In this document: one piece after another, positions 61,924 through 64,000 of the stretch | How the letters are laid out: every line of letters begins with the position of its first letter | Numbering within the stretch: the first letter of the stretch is position 1 | DNA from: CAWCKS01 sp963763485 | Lineage (GTDB): Bacteria; Pseudomonadota; Alphaproteobacteria; Rhizobiales; Xanthobacteraceae | NCBI GenBank assembly: GCA_963763485.1 | Contig: CAVXOW010000009.1 | Location: 372,001-436,000, forward strand | Direction of reading: 5' to 3' | Length of the DNA: 64,000 nt | Translations under genes and position numbers: made by a program | The notes under the pieces: generated by a model | What the model was told of the DNA's origin: nothing | Database searches by the model: none | Seen by the model: only the letters and a program-made list of their open reading frames with translations

Positions 61924-62481
61924 TTAGTAGACCGGATGGCCACCCTTCGCGGTGATGTCGAGCGCTTCCGCGAGTGAGTGGTATTCGGGGCAGGTCGTTC
62001 CGCAAATCGAGGCGATCTTTTGCAGGTGCTGTTCGGCCTGCTCACGACGGCCCTGCTCAAGCGCCCAGAGGCCGTAATACTGCCACGTACGGACGTGGTT
62101 GGGGTCGGACTTGAGCGCCGCCTCGTACCACAGCTTCGACTGATCGTAGTCGCCGAGCTTGCGGTAGGAGTAGCCGATCAGGTTGGCGACATCCGGCTGA
62201 TCGTCGTGCTTCAATGAACGAAGCTGATCGATCGCGTTGCGATAATCGTTCTTCTCGTAGATCGTCGCGTAAGCGGTCCGGTAGCCCTTGATGAACTCCA
62301 TCTCGGACTTCTTGTCCTTCTTCTTTTTGGTCATCGCGCCGCCGTTGTCGGACGATGACCCCGAGGACGACGGGGGCGGATCGGCGCCGCCGCCGGCTGC
62401 GATCGCCGGGATCGTCGGCGGGACGCCCATTGCGATCACAAAACCCGCAAGCGTCAGTAGCTGGATCGTGGACTTTCTCAT
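61924..62481 (-). CDS. Secreted TPR protein
   Basis: A 185-residue protein with a signal peptide (TLAGFVIAMGVPPTIPAIAA), a serine/proline/glycine-rich linker and a lysine-rich stretch (TKKKKDKKSE), then three TPR-like helix pairs (FIKGYRTAYATIYEKNDYRNAIDQLRSL, ANLIGYSYRKLGDYDQSKLWYEAALKSD, TWQYYGLWALEQGRREQAEQHLQKI) and a conserved end ICGTTCPEYHSLAEAL with paired cysteines. TPR units bind protein partners in the periplasm. The stop is 41 bases from the convergent cutA stop. Confidence 0.8.
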   Translation of the reverse strand: MRKSTIQLLTLAGFVIAMGVPPTIPAIAAGGGADPPPSSSGSSSDNGGAMTKKKKDKKSEMEFIKGYRTAYATIYEKNDYRNAIDQLRSLKHDDQPDVANLIGYSYRKLGDYDQSKLWYEAALKSDPNHVRTWQYYGLWALEQGRREQAEQHLQKIASICGTTCPEYHSLAEALDITAKGGHPVY

Positions 62482-62664
62482 GATGGTCTCCTGGTGGTCG
62501 AGAATCTCGAAGGCCCGTTAAATCGAAACACCGCCGTCACACGAACATTCCGCATGGTAGCGAAACCGGCGCGCCGGTGTACAGGGCCGCAGCCGCGGAA
62601 ATATGACGCGGTTGTGTCTTGAATTATTCCCATTCGCTGGTTCGCGCGGCGGCAAATCGTTCCC

Positions 62665-62697
62665 GCCGGCCGCAACTATTTTTCAGCTGCGGTCGGC
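62665..62697. other. Inverted repeat in the 355-base gap before the basic secreted protein
   Basis: GCCGGCCGCA (62665-62674) pairs with TGCGGTCGGC (62688-62697) with one G-T pair, across a 13-base loop that contains ATTTTT. It lies between divergent genes 62481 and 62837 and could be a regulatory hairpin; no T run follows the stem. Nothing else is visible in 62482-62836 besides the ribosome binding site at 62823-62829. Confidence 0.4.
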
Positions 62698-62836
62698 CAA
62701 CATGACCGCGAATTCACTCAGATGAACGCCACCTCAATCCGCACTTCAGGGTGGGTTCACTGCGCCCGGCGCATGGTGTGCACATGACGAACGGGAAGGG
62801 CATTCCCGCTCCGTCGGCCTGGAACAGGAGGACACC

Positions 62837-63238
62837 ATGTTGAAGCAGATTTCCGCGGCATTGCTCGCCGCTTCGCTGTTGACCGCGCCGGCACTGGCGG
62901 CCGAGGGCAAGTCCACCACGATCACGCCCACGACCACGACCACCAGTTCAGCGACCGTGAAGGCGTCGGACAACGCCGCCGCCAAATCATCGACCAAGTC
63001 GGTGAGCGCGAAACCGGCGGACGCGATGAACGCCAAGGCGCAAGCGACCACCAATCCGCCGGCCGCTGCGATGCCCGCGGCTAAGCCTGCCGTGAAGAAG
63101 GTCAGGCACAGCATGCATCATCGTCGCCATCACAATACCACCGTCGGCTCGAAGGCCGCGAAGACGCAGAAGGTCGCGAGCGTCAAGCACATCCAGTCGT
63201 CGAAGGCGGCGATCAAGGCTCAGCCGGCGAAGTCCTGA
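62837..63238 (+). CDS. Secreted low-complexity basic protein (Ala/Lys/His/Thr-rich)
   Basis: A 133-residue exported protein with a clear signal peptide (LAASLLTAPALA, cleavage near residue 22). The mature part is low in complexity: a threonine run (TPTTTTTSS), lysine/alanine stretches (AAKSSTKSVSAKPAD), and a histidine-arginine patch (RHSMHHRRHHN). It resembles histone- or acid-shock-like envelope proteins, but no family can be named. The His patch may bind metal. ATG 62837 follows a strong ACAGGAGGACACC. A strong terminator comes after it. Confidence 0.75.
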   Translation: MLKQISAALLAASLLTAPALAAEGKSTTITPTTTTTSSATVKASDNAAAKSSTKSVSAKPADAMNAKAQATTNPPAAAMPAAKPAVKKVRHSMHHRRHHNTTVGSKAAKTQKVASVKHIQSSKAAIKAQPAKS

Positions 63239-63327
63239 TCGACGGCGTCGCTGTTTCTCTGCGGTAACGGCCTTCACCCCCGTCGCTGCCGATTCTCGCA
63301 GAGACAACGCCCGGTTCGCGTCGACAC

Positions 63328-63363
63328 CTACGGTCGGCGCGGACCGGAGTTTTTTGTTTTTTT
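63328..63363 (+). terminator. Intrinsic terminator of the basic secreted protein gene
   Basis: CTACGGTC (63328-63335) pairs with GACCGGAG (63342-63349) with one mismatch, followed by TTTTTTGTTTTTTT. This is the best T run in the window. It lies 90 bases after the stop at 63238. Confidence 0.88.
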
Positions 63364-63621
63364 GCGTTCTCGAGATCGAGCGCGAGCAGGTTTGCGCGCG
63401 CCCCCCGACCTGATGGGCCGACGCAGTTGCGCGCCGCCGATGCACTGTGTGATGGCTCGCCTGACAACTCTGCGAAGCCGCGGCCGAAGCGCGTTTTGAG
63501 TGTGAGTTGAGTCACATCGCGAAACCGATCGTCCGTGCAAGTCTCCATCCAGTGCGCGCCTCGTCCGGGGATCGATTGATCGATCGAGGATAAGGCTGCG
63601 AGCCGCGCATCGGAGAGAAAG

Positions 63622-63756
63622 ATGACTGCCGTCGATGAACCCAAATCCGAACTCAGCCTCGGCCGCAAGGTGATGCTGACATCAGCGCTGTTTTTCGCTG
63701 GCCTCGGCGGCTTCCTGCTCGCCGGCTATGTCGTGATTGCGCTGCTAAGCTTTTGA
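63622..63756 (+). CDS. Small single-pass membrane protein
   Basis: A 44-residue protein: a polar head (MTAVDEPKSELSLGRK) and one long membrane segment (VMLTSALFFAGLGGFLLAGY, continuing VVIALLSF to the end). ATG 63622 follows CGGAGAGAAAG, an excellent ribosome binding site, and codon usage matches the neighbours, so I consider it real although very short. The stop overlaps the convergent gene at 63745 by 12 bases. Function unknown. Confidence 0.65.
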   Translation: MTAVDEPKSELSLGRKVMLTSALFFAGLGGFLLAGYVVIALLSF

Positions 63757-64000
63757 AGCAAACGCCGGGAATGCTTCGTACCCCGACAGCATCTCGCGCG
63801 GCGTCTCATCAGCCGGCCGATCGCGCGGGGCTGCATCAGGGTTGGCCGTCGGCCAGAAGCCGGGCGAGGTGTGGGTTTCCTTCTTCAGGCCGTTGGTGAT
63901 CAAGCGTCCCTGCATCAGCTCGCCAAGATAGAGGCCGTTTTCCGAAAAGATGTTCTCCTTGCGGAATTCCCCGACGTGGCGTCCGTCCGCCGTGAACAGA
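63745..64000 (-). CDS. 4-fold beta-flower-like protein, 5' end beyond window
   Basis: The last 84 residues of a protein, read from base 63999. Visible motifs are LFTADGRHVGEFRKENIFSE, NGLYLGELMQGRLITNG and a proline-rich end with HTSPGFWP. The ADGRHVGEF / NGLYLGEL repeat, two short strands each beginning with an aromatic and a glycine, fits the small 4-fold beta-flower domain known from Rhizobiales proteins of unknown role. The start is outside the window. It converges on the small membrane protein. Confidence 0.6.
   Translation of the reverse strand, partial: LFTADGRHVGEFRKENIFSENGLYLGELMQGRLITNGLKKETHTSPGFWPTANPDAAPRDRPADETPREMLSGYEAFPAFASKA

Overview
The window is chromosomal DNA from a high-GC alphaproteobacterium. 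Gene content and style point to the Nitrobacteraceae (Bradyrhizobium or Rhodopseudomonas-like): a DUF2336 protein, a PAS_5-type protein next to a tandem PilZ protein, a BTLCP-type transglutaminase-like peptidase, alphaproteobacterial CpaB/CpaC, and several intergenic palindromic repeat families typical of that group. The assignment is inference from sequence style; no search was run.

Layout. 1-5.3 kb: a quinone-oxidoreductase-like dehydrogenase (cut by the window edge), enoyl-CoA hydratase, tRNA-Leu(UAA), a PAS protein, and a chemoreceptor with a separate periplasmic Cache protein. 5.4-9.1 kb: a decayed flavin monooxygenase, a lipoprotein, an AraC regulator, and an FAD monooxygenase with a zinc-finger partner. 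9.5-18.9 kb: metabolic and small conserved genes (alpha/beta hydrolase, cysE, DUF3830, DUF3126, tag-like glycosylase, gamma-PGA hydrolase, GMC oxidoreductase, ankyrin protein, gamma carbonic anhydrase). 18.9-23.2 kb: a ThDP-dependent acyl-CoA lyase and CaiB/BaiF CoA-transferase pair, with one intact alpha/beta hydrolase downstream and a broken copy upstream. 23.2-28.1 kb: PilZ protein and orphan Tad-pilus genes (tadD-like, cpaC and a partner, cpaB). 28.2-33.2 kb: a two-component system and a PepSY / paired four-repeat membrane protein / helical periplasmic protein module. 33.5-45.4 kb: BTLCP peptidase, PilZ, PAS, rhomboid, CBS, patatin, GGDEF-EAL, nitroreductase and thrS. 45.4-53.2 kb: a TPR-caspase protein, a membrane patatin, a DUF3574 lipoprotein, a TAXI binding protein and a repeat-containing Sel1-like protein. 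53.3-64 kb: yidD, a ClpP-fold periplasmic protein, a NifU/IscU-type scaffold, folE, hisI, a lytic transglycosylase, DUF2336, Hpt, a CheY-like regulator, NAD kinase, cutA and small secreted or membrane proteins.

The most interesting system is at 28.3-33.2 kb. A QseB/QseC-like response regulator and kinase (minus strand) face a plus-strand set made of a PepSY protein, two homologous multi-pass membrane proteins and a small helical periplasmic protein. Three 20-bp sites with the exact pattern CCTAAG-N6-CTAAGTCG lie upstream of the regulator, the PepSY gene and the second membrane protein gene. The 11-bp repeat spacing is what an OmpR-family dimer uses, so this looks like a self-regulated envelope-sensing regulon.

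A second striking feature is technical. At least ten otherwise intact genes, including thrS and cysE, carry frame breaks that are each restored by removing one base (three in one gene, one 7-base insertion in another). The uniform direction, frequent homopolymer context and hit on thrS suggest insertion errors in the assembly rather than gene decay. True decay is also present: a flavin monooxygenase with a large internal deletion and a truncated hydrolase copy.
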